In this document: piece by piece, positions 12,691-23,300 of the stretch
How positions within the stretch are numbered: the stretch's first letter is position 1
How the letters are laid out: each line of letters starts with the position of its first letter
Translations under genes and position numbers: made by a program
Origin: Apus apus
Lineage: Eukaryota; Chordata; Aves; Apodiformes; Apodidae
DNA: 64,000 nucleotides
Assembly: GCF_020740795.1 (NCBI RefSeq)
Contig: NC_067282.1
Span: 177,324,274 to 177,388,273 of the forward strand
Direction: 5' to 3'
Notes under the pieces: model-generated
What the model was told of the DNA's origin: nothing
Seen by the model: only the letters and a program-made list of their open reading frames with translations
Databases searched by the model: none

Positions 12691-14264
12691 TTGGTTCAAG
12701 CCTAGGGGAACACTTCAGACTATAATTATTTTGTAGGGCACTTGAACATTTCTATTGCTTGAAAAGACAGCAACTCATCTGTCCAAACTATAGAAACCAA
12801 TGCTGCAGTTTGCATTAATTAAGGTCTGCTGTAGTTATGCATTGTGTAATGAGTCTTCTTATGGTTCACAAAGTTTAATTTTTCAGGTTTTACTCTGCTT
12901 TCAAATGTAAAAAGCTCCCCAAAACCACAATATTCTAGTAAATTCTCTTTAGGTACTAGAACCCCCTTGCCAAAGTTCACTAATACAAATTCTGCTTTAG
13001 GACTAAATCAGGCCTTTCCCACATTGATATTCAAAGCAAGAAGACTGTAAACAAATAACAGACAATAAACCCTCTGCAGTAGTCTGGAGTGAGCCAAGAG
13101 ATACTTGTGGTGAACATCCCATTTCATACTATTACAGGACAAACACACTTTTCCTTGTCATCAACATATGAAAATCTGCACCAGCTTTCCAAAGTTCACT
13201 CATGGATTCTACGATAAGTGTGAATTCAGTTGGAAGGCATAAGTAGCCTGTGGACATGTCACAGGCAAAACCTGGGACAGCCTGAAGGCATCTGTGAATT
13301 GGGTACTCATTTTTTTAATTATGCTTTTGTTTTCTTCTGCTCTACCCTGAAGATTTTTCAGCTTAGTGTATGAGAAGCAATATGTATGTCCCCAGGATTT
13401 TTTGCCATCAAAGTTTGTCTTGAGATAAAAGTTTACCTTACATGCTTTATGATTAGCTTTGAGATCAGCCACCTAGCTCTGCACCCTTTTAAACGAAAAA
13501 AATGGGATGCTCTCTCAGGCGTATGAACTATATGACTTTTCTGTCTCATTTAAGATATGATAATTAGAGTGTCAATGTCAGTGCTTTTACAGACCTCCAG
13601 AGCTTCAGTACTAGTTTTCATATTTTGCCACTTGACACCAGGAATTCACTTAAACAGCATAGGTGGAAATGAATGAGGCATTTACATAGCCATCTGTCCA
13701 AATCTTGAAGCCATAAAACTATGACAACATCAGCGTAATATTCCCATTCAAAAACTAATTTTGAGTTTAGTCAGTGGCTGGTACCATAATTTACTTAAGT
13801 GTTGCTAAGCCATGCTGATTTACTTTGGGATGTCACCAGCAATCACCATCTTTCATTACCAAGATAACAAAACTTGTTGCAGCCTGAGTAACTGGACACC
13901 AGGAGGGCTGTTAAAAAAGCAACCCTGTCCTGTGGGGAGCATAAACTCTTGGCCTTGTTTTTTTTTTTTAAAACACTGTGAGATCACTGTACTTTGTAGC
14001 AAAGCAATCCGTGGTCAATAGGTCATCTACAGGATATGAGACTTCTTTTTTTTTACATTTGCAGGTTTCAAGAATATGCTGATAGCTGTCCCTACATTTC
14101 TATCACATAGCACCAATATGAAATCAATTTAACTTATTTGAAAAAGAAATCAAGGTTTCAGAAAACTTCCCTGCTTAATAAGAGGAAACCTTCTTTCTCA
14201 TATTACAGAACCTAATACTGCTGATCTACTAGTTAGGGCAGCCAAACGGACTGTACACAAATTA

Positions 14265-14470
14265 GAATAATTCATAGCATCAAAGGCCTTAGAAGGATTA
14301 TGAAAATATCTGAAAACTTTTGGTTTTCCTCAAAATGCTTCATTTGAAAGAGCCATGTAGCAAAATATGTCTGTTATGGCACTGTCAGAATAGAATCCAT
14401 GCTGACTTCTAAATACCTTTTGACTTCTCTGCAAATTCACTAGGCAAACAATTTAGCAGAACTGGCATGC
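14265..14470 (-). mobile_element. Ancient LINE RT fragment, not CR1-like
   Basis: Minus-strand reading gives, in order: LLNCLPSEFAEK (about 14459-14424); QHGFYSDSAITDIFC (14404-14360); FATWLFQMKHFEENQKFSDI (overlapping, about 14365-14305); and, after a one- or two-base shift, KAFDAMN (14290-14270). Together these match the fingers-to-palm portion of a LINE RT of the type LLNRL, then SQxGFRxGRSTTDxIF, then LQEKxxExN, then FIDLxKAFDxVN, which includes motif A. CR1 has a different signature here ([15 protein letters not shown]), so this is another clade, possibly RTE- or I-like. At least one frameshift and several stops are present. No 3' end is visible. Confidence 0.6.
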
Positions 14471-15970
14471 AGCATTCCAGCAGCTGCTGGATTCTACTTT
14501 TCATCTGCGACTGATAATCTCCCTTTTTCATAAGCCAACCAGCTGGATAGACCCTTTATTGGAAAAGATCAAAGTACAGGCAGAGTGGGCATCTGCTTAT
14601 TCACTCTGAAGTAGTAGTCCAGCTTAATTTCTGTCAAAACAGTGACTTTATTTTGCTACCAATATTCCAAAATATGTTATGAGCTGGTCCATATACAGGG
14701 CCTAGATCCTTTGTTTGGAGTCACACTGTCCTTAGCTTTAAATCATCTATTCTCTAGTATGAGATGCCATTAATCTAACATACTGGCATATGGCATAAAA
14801 ATTTGTACAGGTATAGTTTAAAAGCTACAAGATCAATATGTTCAGATCCCTTTCAAGGTAAAGACATATTTGCAAAAACTATTGTTGTGGGTCTTTTATC
14901 TAATTAATAGATTTGGGGTCATTAAATCAAGTAGACACTGAGCCAACTGAGTCATCTGACCTGGTGGAAATGTGTCCTGGCTGGGCTCTTTTCCAGTGAA
15001 TTGTAGGCAAGCTGAGACTTTACGACCACTTGCAGGGCACTGATTAACAGGAGTCCTGCTGGAAGCCAACTACATATTTCTGGTAGTGATGCTCAGAGCT
15101 ACTATTTCTACAAAGAATGTGGAGAAGACAGGATCCCAGATTGGGGTTTATAACATCTAGAGTACTTAGTGGAAAACACACAAGACAGTTAGCAGAAACC
15201 CCACATCTTTTTTCAGAACTTTAGCTCAGGCTTTAATTTCTGAATTGTATAAAACTGGGGTACAGAGTCTGATACTCTCTTCATGGCTAAAACAAGGAAG
15301 AAAGGAGGAGAGAAGAATTTTGATTAATTTTACAGAATTTTACATCAAATGTTCACTAGATACAAATCTGAAATAATTTACAGAGCAAATCACTAGGATT
15401 CCTGTTTTGAAACTCAGTCTTCTTCAGACAGTTTGCAAAGTTTGCCTTCCTCTTGGCCCTGTCCAAAATTATGACCCCATGAATTTTGTGTTGTTGGCTG
15501 AACAGTAAGTTAAAGAAAAGGTTTATGCTCTTAATTCTAGTATCTTATTGTCTAGTACCAGTGCAAGGGTGTGATGCAGTCAGGTCACCTGTTGCCATTT
15601 CCATTGAACTTTCTGAGCTTTTTAGCTTTCTGAGTCAGGAGTTAAAATAAGTAGCACAAGTTTAGGTGCATAGGAAAATAATTGCTTAAAGAATTAAGCA
15701 GAGAAAGTATCTCAGACACCTAGACATGGATTCCTATTATCATGTTTACAGAATATATTAGTAAACATCCTTTAAAAATGGTTGAGCTTATGGTGATTGC
15801 ATTTATCTAAAAACAAATATATAAGTAACTTAAAATTAAAAGTTGAATTATCTGATCAAAAGAAAATCAAGACTTATCTAAATGGTCTCTGCAGCTTCTT
15901 CAGAAAAGCTTGTAAATTGATTTATAGCAACTTCTTAAGCTTAGTATGAAAAATACACTTAAGAATCCAA
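14471..15970. other. Non-coding stretch
   Basis: No gene or identifiable repeat seen. Confidence 0.5.
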
Positions 15971-16345
15971 GACCTGTTTAGCCTACAAAAAAGGGACACT
16001 TTTCAGTACTTAAAGGGGCCTTATAAGAAAGACACAGAGAGATTTTTCTAGGGCCTGTAGAGGTGGGACAGAAGGTAATGGTTTTAAAACCATTTAATGA
16101 GTAGATTTAGATGACATATATATATAAGGAAGAATCCATTATTGACACGAGGGTGGTGAGACACAGCAACAGGTTGCTCAGAGAAGTTTTAGATGCCTCA
16201 TCCTTGGAAGCCTTCAAGGTCAGACTGGATGATGCTTTGAGCAGTCTAATCTGATGAAAGATGACCCTGTACATGGCAGGGAGGTTGGACCACAGGATCT
16301 TTAAAGTTCCTTTCCATCCCAAATTATTCTAGGATTCTATGATTC
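15971..16345 (+). mobile_element. CR1 LINE 3' end
   Basis: Plus-strand CR1 tail. It begins in the last part of ORF2 (gacctgtttagcctac, then ttcagtacttaaaggggcc). It continues through the region normally coding the end of ORF2 (gggtggtgagacacagcaac) and the 3' UTR (aggttggaccacaggatc, then aagttcctttccatccc), and ends in two octamers (ggattctatgattc). The reading frame is destroyed, and a TA-rich insertion (tatatatataagg) interrupts the segment just before the terminal ORF2 part. It is 5'-truncated, as is typical, and lies only about 940 bases upstream of the nested CR1 cluster in the same orientation. Confidence 0.9.
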
Positions 16346-17284
16346 ATATTTATCCTATAGGGGTCAAACACTAGAACTAAAGAAACTATATTCTGTTCTA
16401 CTGAAACAGGCTAAAATGATGTAGAGAGGAAGATCACTGTGCCTAAATCACATTTGGAAGATGATGGGTTTTCTCCCTCAGCAATAATGTCTATAGGATG
16501 TGGCCTTATATTCTCTTGCATTCTAGCTAAAACTCCATGTATACTGGAGAGCTTTCAGAAAGTTACTTACATTAAAACAAAACAAAACAAAACAAAACAA
16601 AACAAAAAAACATTTCACTTTAAAATAAATGTCATTAATAACATTTTTTGCCTTTTAATTTCACAGTGAGGTAAATAGTTAAACACAGTGTAAAAACATG
16701 GAAGTTACAGGTTCACAGGTCTGTTTCTAAAAGCAGTGGTGTAGGGCTGTGATACTTCAGTTTAAGGAGATAGCTACAGTGACACACTGTAGGAGGGAAC
16801 ACTGTAGGAGCTCTAGCTCACTTACTAAACAAGCAAAATCAGTATTTTATTTATCTTTTCATTTTTTTTCTGGCCAATGATAGACAAAGTGCTCTAGGGT
16901 GAGAGAGGTTCAGTAAACTAAAAACAACAATAGAATCTTTTTTGCTTAGTTTTCGTAATCTTCCCTACATTTTAATTTTATCACGCCTGTCTATTCTTAT
17001 ATTTACTCACCATCCAACTCTGTAAATCTGTAAATCCCAGATAAACATTAGCAGCAGATGTTCAACATCTTGGAGGTCAAATTCCCAATACAGAAAGAAA
17101 TATTGACGTTTCAGTATTTTCTCACGTGTAACCCTTTTATACAAGTCCTGCAACAGAGGTGGGAAGAAGCAGCCCTCAAGTAATCCTCTTTCAATAATCA
17201 AAGCAAAACACTTCTAGCTGACTCGGCCTCAATGGATAAGTTATGGCTTGGGAACAGACTCTACCTAGCAATCAAAGTACATAT
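16346..17284. other. Non-coding spacer between CR1 copies
   Basis: Holds an (AAAAC)n simple repeat and a 15-bp tandem duplication at 16784-16810 in which the 12-mer acactgtaggag occurs twice. No gene is supported. Confidence 0.55.
16574..16611. repeat. (AAAAC)n microsatellite
   Basis: About seven copies of the pentamer AAAAC/AACAA, ending in an A run. Confidence 0.9.
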
Positions 17285-18174
17285 TTGAGAGAACATGGCA
17301 GTCTGGTGTGGTTCCCACTGATTGGAAAAAAAGTAACTCATATTTTTAAAAAGGGGAAAAAGGAAGACCCAGGGAACTACAGGCTGGTCAGTCTCCCCTC
17401 TGTGCCCGACAAGGTCATGGAACAGATCCTCCTAGAAAATCTGCTTAGGCACATGGAAAATAAAGAGATGACTGGTGACAGCCAACATGACATCACTAAG
17501 GGCAAATCATGCCTGACCAATTTGGTGGCCTTCTATGACAAGGGTACAGAGATTGACACCCTAGAGGGAATGGATGCCATCCAGAGGGACCTTGACAGGC
17601 TTAAGTGGTGGGCCTATGCCGACCTCATGAAGTTCAACAAGGACAAGTTCAAGGTCCTGCACCTGGGTTAGTGCGACCCCAAATACAATCACAGGTTGGG
17701 GGAGAATGGCTAGAGACAGCCCTGAGGAGAAGGACCTGGAGGTGGTAGATAAGAAGCTCAACATGAGCCGCTCACAGCCCAGAGGGACAAACACATCCTG
17801 GGCTGCATCAAAAGAAGTGTGGCCAGCAGGACCAGGGAGTTGATTCTGCCCCTCTACTCTCCTCTTAGTGAGGCTAAACCTGGAAAACTGTGTACAGCTC
17901 TGGAGCCCTCAGAACCTGTTGGAGAGGATCCAGAGAAGGGCCATGGAGATGAACAGAAGACTGGAGCACCTTTGCTATGAAGACAGGCTGAGAGAGTTGA
18001 GGCTGTTCAGCCTGGAGAAGAGAAAGCTCCAGGGAAGACCTTATAGTGGCCTTCCAGTACTTGAAGGGGGCCTACAGGAAAGCTGAGGAGGGGAGTTTCA
18101 CCAGAGAGGGTAGTGATTGGACAAGGGGTAATAATTTTAAATTTAAAGAGGGTAGATTTAGGTTAGATATCAGG
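17285..18174 (+). mobile_element. Outer CR1 LINE, 5' portion (split by nested insertion)
   Basis: ORF2 remnant of an older CR1. Visible in order are [18 protein letters not shown] and [20 protein letters not shown], then [19 protein letters not shown]. The reading jumps at about 17548 straight to [17 protein letters not shown]. The motif A, GVPQGS and FADD palm segments, roughly 130 residues in other CR1s, are missing. After a stop at 17669-17671 further pieces follow in other frames, including YEDRLRELRLFSLEKRKLQG. The element is interrupted at cagg (18171-18174) by a second CR1 and resumes at 20090. It is 5'-truncated at about 17285 and cannot be active. Confidence 0.9.
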
Positions 18175-19965
18175 CTTCTGGGTCTGCTTAGAGCCAAAAG
18201 GGAAATGTACCAGAGGTGGAAAAGTGGAATATTACCAGTTGAAAATTACAAGGGCATTGCCAGAGTATGTAGAGATGCAGCTGGGAAAGCAAAAGCTCAG
18301 CTTGAGCTGACATTGGCCAGAGATGTCAAAAACTTCAATAAAGGGTTCTTCAGACACATTAACAATAAGCAGAAACAGAGAAATAATATTGGTCCACTAT
18401 TAAACAGGAGAGGTGAACTAGTCACCAACAATGCTGAAAAAGCAGAGGTCCTCAACACCACCTTCACCTGTGTCTTTACCAGTGCTATTGAGTTCCAGGC
18501 CATAGGAACAGAAGTCCAGATTGATGCAGACACTGATCCACCATTAGTGAAAGAAGAGTTGGTGTGTCAACTATTACAGGAGTCTGACCCATACAAATTG
18601 ATGGGGCTGGAAGCCATCCACCCTAGGGTGCTGAGAGAGCTGGCTGATGTCATTGCAAAGCCACTCTCCATAATCTTTGAAAAGTCGGGGAGATCAGAAG
18701 ACATCCCTGAGGTCTGGAGGAAGGGTAATGTCATCCCCATCTATAAGAAGGATCCAAAGGAGGACCCAGGTAATTATAGACCCATTAGTCTCACTTCAGT
18801 CCCTGGAAAGGTCATGGAACAAATCGTACTGAGGATAGTCACAAGTCAACTGAAGTACATGATTGGGAAAAGTCAACCTGCATTTCTCAGGGGCAAATCA
18901 TGCTTGACAAACCTGATCATCTTCCATGACAAAGTAACCTGCTCAGTTGATGCAGAGCAAGTGGTAGACATTGTCTACCTGGACTTCTCCAAGGCTTTTG
19001 ATACAATCCCCCACAGACTCCTTCTGGAGAAACTGACTCGTTACAGCCTTGATAAGTGGTCCGTGCGGTGGGTGGGGAACTGACTGATGGACCATACCCA
19101 GAGGGTGATAGTAAATAGTACCTCCTCAAACCGGCAACCGGTCACAAGTGGGGTCCCCCAGGGATCAATATTGGGACCAGTGCTGTTTAACACCTTCAAA
19201 AGTGACATGGATGTTGGGATCAAGAGCAGCCTGATGAGGTTTGCTGAAAACACTAAAATGAGAGGAAAGGTTGACGCTGCAGAAGGGAGAGCCACCTTTC
19301 AGGATGACCTGGATGGACTGGAGGAGTGTGCTAGCAGGAACCTTATGAAGTTCAGTGGAAAGAAGTATGAGGTCTTGCACCTGGGAACACATAACACATG
19401 AGCACAGTTTAGACTGGGATCCAGCTGGTGGGAGAGCAGCCCTGTGGAAAGGGACCTGGAGGCCTTGGTGGATAACAGGCTCAACATGAGCAAACAGTGT
19501 GCTGCAGCAGCAAAGAAAGCCAACAGGGTGCTGGGCTGCATCATCAAGGGCATCACCAGCAGAGATAAAGAAGTCCTCGTCCCACTCTACTCGGAGCTTG
19601 TCAGACCATACCTGGAGTTTTGTGTTCAGTTTTGGTCCCCACTCTACAAAAAGGATCCGGACAGGCTGGAGAGGGTCCAGAGAAGGGTCACAAGGATGAT
19701 CAGAGGACTGAGGCTGAGAAAACTAATTTGTTTAGCCTTGAGAAGAGAAGGCTTTGGAGAGACTTCATTACCATGTTCCAGTTCTTGAAGCATGGCTACC
19801 AAGAAGATGGAGACTCCCTATTTACAAGGATTAACATGGAAAAGACAAGGAGTAATGGGCACAAATTGGTCCTGGGGAGAAGTAAACTCTTCACCATAAG
19901 GGCAGTCAAACACTGGAATAGTCTCCCAAGGGAAGTGGTAGATTACTGCACATTGGACACTTAAT
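18175..19965 (+). pseudogene. CR1 ORF2 reverse-transcriptase pseudogene (inner copy)
   Basis: In CR1 this protein carries an APE-type endonuclease followed by a reverse transcriptase that performs target-primed reverse transcription. Here the endonuclease is absent by truncation. Visible RT landmarks are [36 protein letters not shown], motif A VYLDFSKAFDTIP (about 18973-19011), GVPQGSILGP (19150-19179) and motif C, which reads FAEN (19240-19251) instead of FADD, so both catalytic aspartates are gone. In-frame TGA stops lie at 19081-19083 and 19399-19401. After MIRGL near 19708 a short deletion with a frameshift moves the frame to [11 protein letters not shown] and then VKHWNSLPREVV, ending at 19964. 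The protein is dead. Confidence 0.93.
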
Positions 19966-20089
19966 CTCAGCTTGACAGGGTGTTCACCCACCTCATAAAT
20001 ACTGTAGTATTACCTGGAAAGGTTGGACCAGATGATCCTTGAGGTCCCTTCCATCCTGGCATTTTATAAATCTTTGATTCTACAATTCT
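18175..20089 (+). mobile_element. Inner CR1 LINE inserted into the outer CR1
   Basis: A 1.9-kb 5'-truncated CR1. It starts in the linker between endonuclease and RT (LLGLLRAKREMYQRWKSG). It runs through the RT domain, the C-terminal region ([24 protein letters not shown]) and a 3' UTR (ggttggaccagatgatccttgaggtccc), and ends in decayed octamers at about 20074-20089 (tttgattctacaattct). Flanking sequence on both sides is contiguous outer CR1. Only a 3-bp agg is shared at the two junctions, so no long target-site duplication is visible. The coding remnant is described separately. Confidence 0.92.
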
Positions 20090-20310
20090 AGGAAGAAATT
20101 CTTCACCATGAGGGTAGGAATGTGCTGGATCAGGTTGTCTAGGGATGTTGTGGATGCCCCCTCTCTGGAAGTGTTCAAGGCCAGGTTGGATTAGACTTTG
20201 TGCATCCTGGTCTAGTAGGAGGTGTCCCTGCTTATAGCAGGGAGTTTGGAACCTGATGATCTCTAAGGTCCCTTCCAATCTTAACCATTCTGTGATCTGT
20301 GATCTACAGT
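20090..20310 (+). mobile_element. Outer CR1 LINE, 3' portion
   Basis: Continuation of the CR1 that breaks off at 18174. It reads aggaagaaattcttcacc, then gtgttcaaggccaggttgg, then ctctaaggtcccttcc, and ends in three decayed octamer units (attctgtgatctgtgatctacag, 20286-20308). Joining it to the left part restores the normal CR1 order, which proves the nested arrangement. Confidence 0.92.
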
Positions 20311-23300
20311 GCAAACTCGTATGCTGATCATACAGCTTCCTGTATTCAGAAATCTATGCAATTCTACTAATGAGAACACAGCTTGTTTATAAAGGGTGAA
20401 CAGTGGTTACACACCTACAAATACCAACTCCAACACCATCTTGTAATGTCTCCCTAAACATGTATTTTCACAATATTTCCTAAGAATCGATTGGGTGAAG
20501 TGTTGGGAAAATTTATATGGATGCACATTCTGAATACGTCTGTGACTCCCTTTTGAGTTGTAATACTAGTAACCCGACAAAATTTGAATATGGACATTCA
20601 GACAGTAGGAGAAATGAGGAGAAAAATCAGCCATGGAATAAAAGGATTCACAGTTGTTTCCAAATAGTTTGGTTATTTTGCCTAATTCTGAGCTATTAGA
20701 TTTCTTACAGTCTAAATGGAAAAAAAAAAAAACAAAATCCTGAAACATTGCAAGGGAAAAGAAAGAGTCATGCATGTTTTATGTCCTAGAATCCTTACAG
20801 GTAAAAACTAAATATGAGCAGTCCCTTTACTCACACTAATCAAAAAATCATTAAGCAAATGCTGCTTAGGAGAGTCTGACTGTGAATGAGGAAGTATGTA
20901 TTGATAAAAAATTATTTCCACGTGCAATTAATAAAGAGGTACATCTGCTTGTTTATGGAGATACATTACTGGTTCATTACCCTCCAGCTCTATTTCTCTG
21001 AACTTTAGCCTGCAGGGTCTCCATATAGAAATCACTCTTGACATTGTGTTTGTGAGAAGTTCCCATATAGAGTAGCCTCTTGGACATAACTCTGCTTATG
21101 GGCTGTCTACCTTCAAATATTTGCATATCCCTATCTTAGCTCTGTTGCGCTTTTCTATTTATTTATTATTATTTTCCCAAATTTTTTTTCATGGCAGGGT
21201 TAAGAGTCTTAAGATAAAGGTTGTTGGTTTGTTCTTTTTTTTCATTTCAATAATTATTTTTCATTCAAATTCTTAACCTATAAAATAGGTATTGTGTATG
21301 TGAAGAGTTCCTTTATTATTGCTTTATTTAAATACCCTAATACATACAGGAATATCATTGTTCAATATATTGTATATGATTTTTCCATAGAGACATCTGT
21401 AAACCAAATATACGGGTATTCAGTTATTCATTTTGACAATCCAGTGACATTTCGATGACAAAGGAAGTTAACATCACGAATATTTTTTGTATGCCTCACA
21501 ATACTGTCCACCATCCATAATAGAGCACTGAGCATTGATTTTTGAGCATTGTAGCCCAGGGATATGTATTTTTCAAAGAAACTACTTGGTCATGTTGAAT
21601 AATTTCCATTCTACCTACAGTATCTGATTTGCTTGAGAAGCACTTACAGCTCTGCCAGTAGAACTGAGATTGATTAGGACCACAGCATAGGAATACATAA
21701 AGCATGAAACCGTGTTATATACTAAGTCTTAACCCTTTTATCTTTTATATTGTTTTCTTTCACCTAATTTGTTTTCATCTAGATAAAAATAAAACTAATC
21801 CATAGAAGACCTCTCTTAACCCCAGAATCTCATTCTGCCCTTCAGTTAATTCCTTCATCAACAATTTATCCAGGTGATGGTTCAGTTAATTTATGCTTCT
21901 TGTTAGAGTTCTAATCTTTGACATGCCCCATGTTTCAATAATGTGTTTATAGACTGACTTGCAGGTCAATATCTTGTTTAACAACATTCTATGACCTTTC
22001 ACTTCTCACCTAGTCACTGATTGGGACTCTGCTTTTCTGACCTATCTGTTCTCTCGCTCTCAGAATGTAAACTACTTCATGATGTTCCGATTAGCCTTTG
22101 TTTAATTCCAACCACTAAGTCAAAATTCTGTCCAAAAATTATATTTTATCTTAAAAAAAACAACCCAGCCTGTTGCAGTTCTTGCACTTTTCTTGAATCA
22201 TTTTCACAAGGTGAGGGCAAAAATAGTGACATCTTCTAAAAGCAAATATTCCTGAATTGAAAGAGTAGATATACTTAAACACACATTTTCTCTTGTTTAT
22301 GTGAGGTATTCATCAATAGAATTTCCACCCCCCCATCATGTTCCAAACGTGCTCTAAATCAGCTTGCTTTGCTGCAAAGACATGGCTTATAACTTTTCAG
22401 TGTTTAACTTTATGTTACATTAGTACTGAGAGTGATGACACCTGGTTAGGTCCATCACGTAACTAGAGATGTTTCCTTACATGAATACACAATGATTAAA
22501 TTTTAAAATACAGAAATATCCAAAGGTACCAACACTGTGAGAAAAGGGAAACAATGGTTTAAATATTATTTTGTTAAGGATGTTTTTTATTATTTTCAGA
22601 AAGTTGATTTGCATCATAACATTATTGGAAAACACAAAAAAATTGTTTTGAAGACTATGAAAACAACAAACACCCATGAAAAAGGAAACAATCTGGGTGA
22701 GTAGCTAAACAACAGAGTAACTAGGAACAGTGAAAATACATGTTTAAAGCAGGGAGAAAGGCTTTTTCATCAGTGTCAGAGGGAAAGTTTATCATGATCA
22801 AACTTATCAGTAGGGTGAAAATAAGAATTATAGACTATGACTAATAAAGAAAAATTGTTGGAAAGATTACTAAAATAAAACTGTTAGAGGCTAAATATGG
22901 ATGTAAGGAGTTCAAAAGATTTAAGTTTTTAAAAAACATTTGCCAAACAAATTGCAGTATTGTTTTGTTTCTAAATAGGTGATTGAATTATTTAAAATAA
23001 GTATTCCAAATCATCATAGATTAACAAGTTAAAATAAGTCACTTTTGTGCCAGTCATCCTTCTTGGCACCCTTCCACAAACTCTTTCCTTGCCAGTTTTC
23101 ACAAGATGAACTCATTCTTTCTGCAGAAATATGAAATGTTCCCAACTGAATTGAGAGCCACTTTCAACCCTAAATGCTGCTTCAGCTTTGGTTCCCTGAG
23201 CTTAGTGAAGGTGCCAGGTACTATTACCAGTTTAAATATGTTTTATGCAGTGTCAGCCTTGCTTGCTTGCGCTTTTGGTTTCCATTATGCAGGGAACCAC

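Larger units (their letters stand above)
6976..14264. other. Mostly non-coding stretch with two possible exons
   Basis: Apart from the two candidate minus-strand exons listed separately, nothing here reads as a gene. Sequence around 8.45-9.30 kb is less AT-rich than its surroundings but carries no motif I recognise. Simple repeats are listed separately. Confidence 0.5.
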
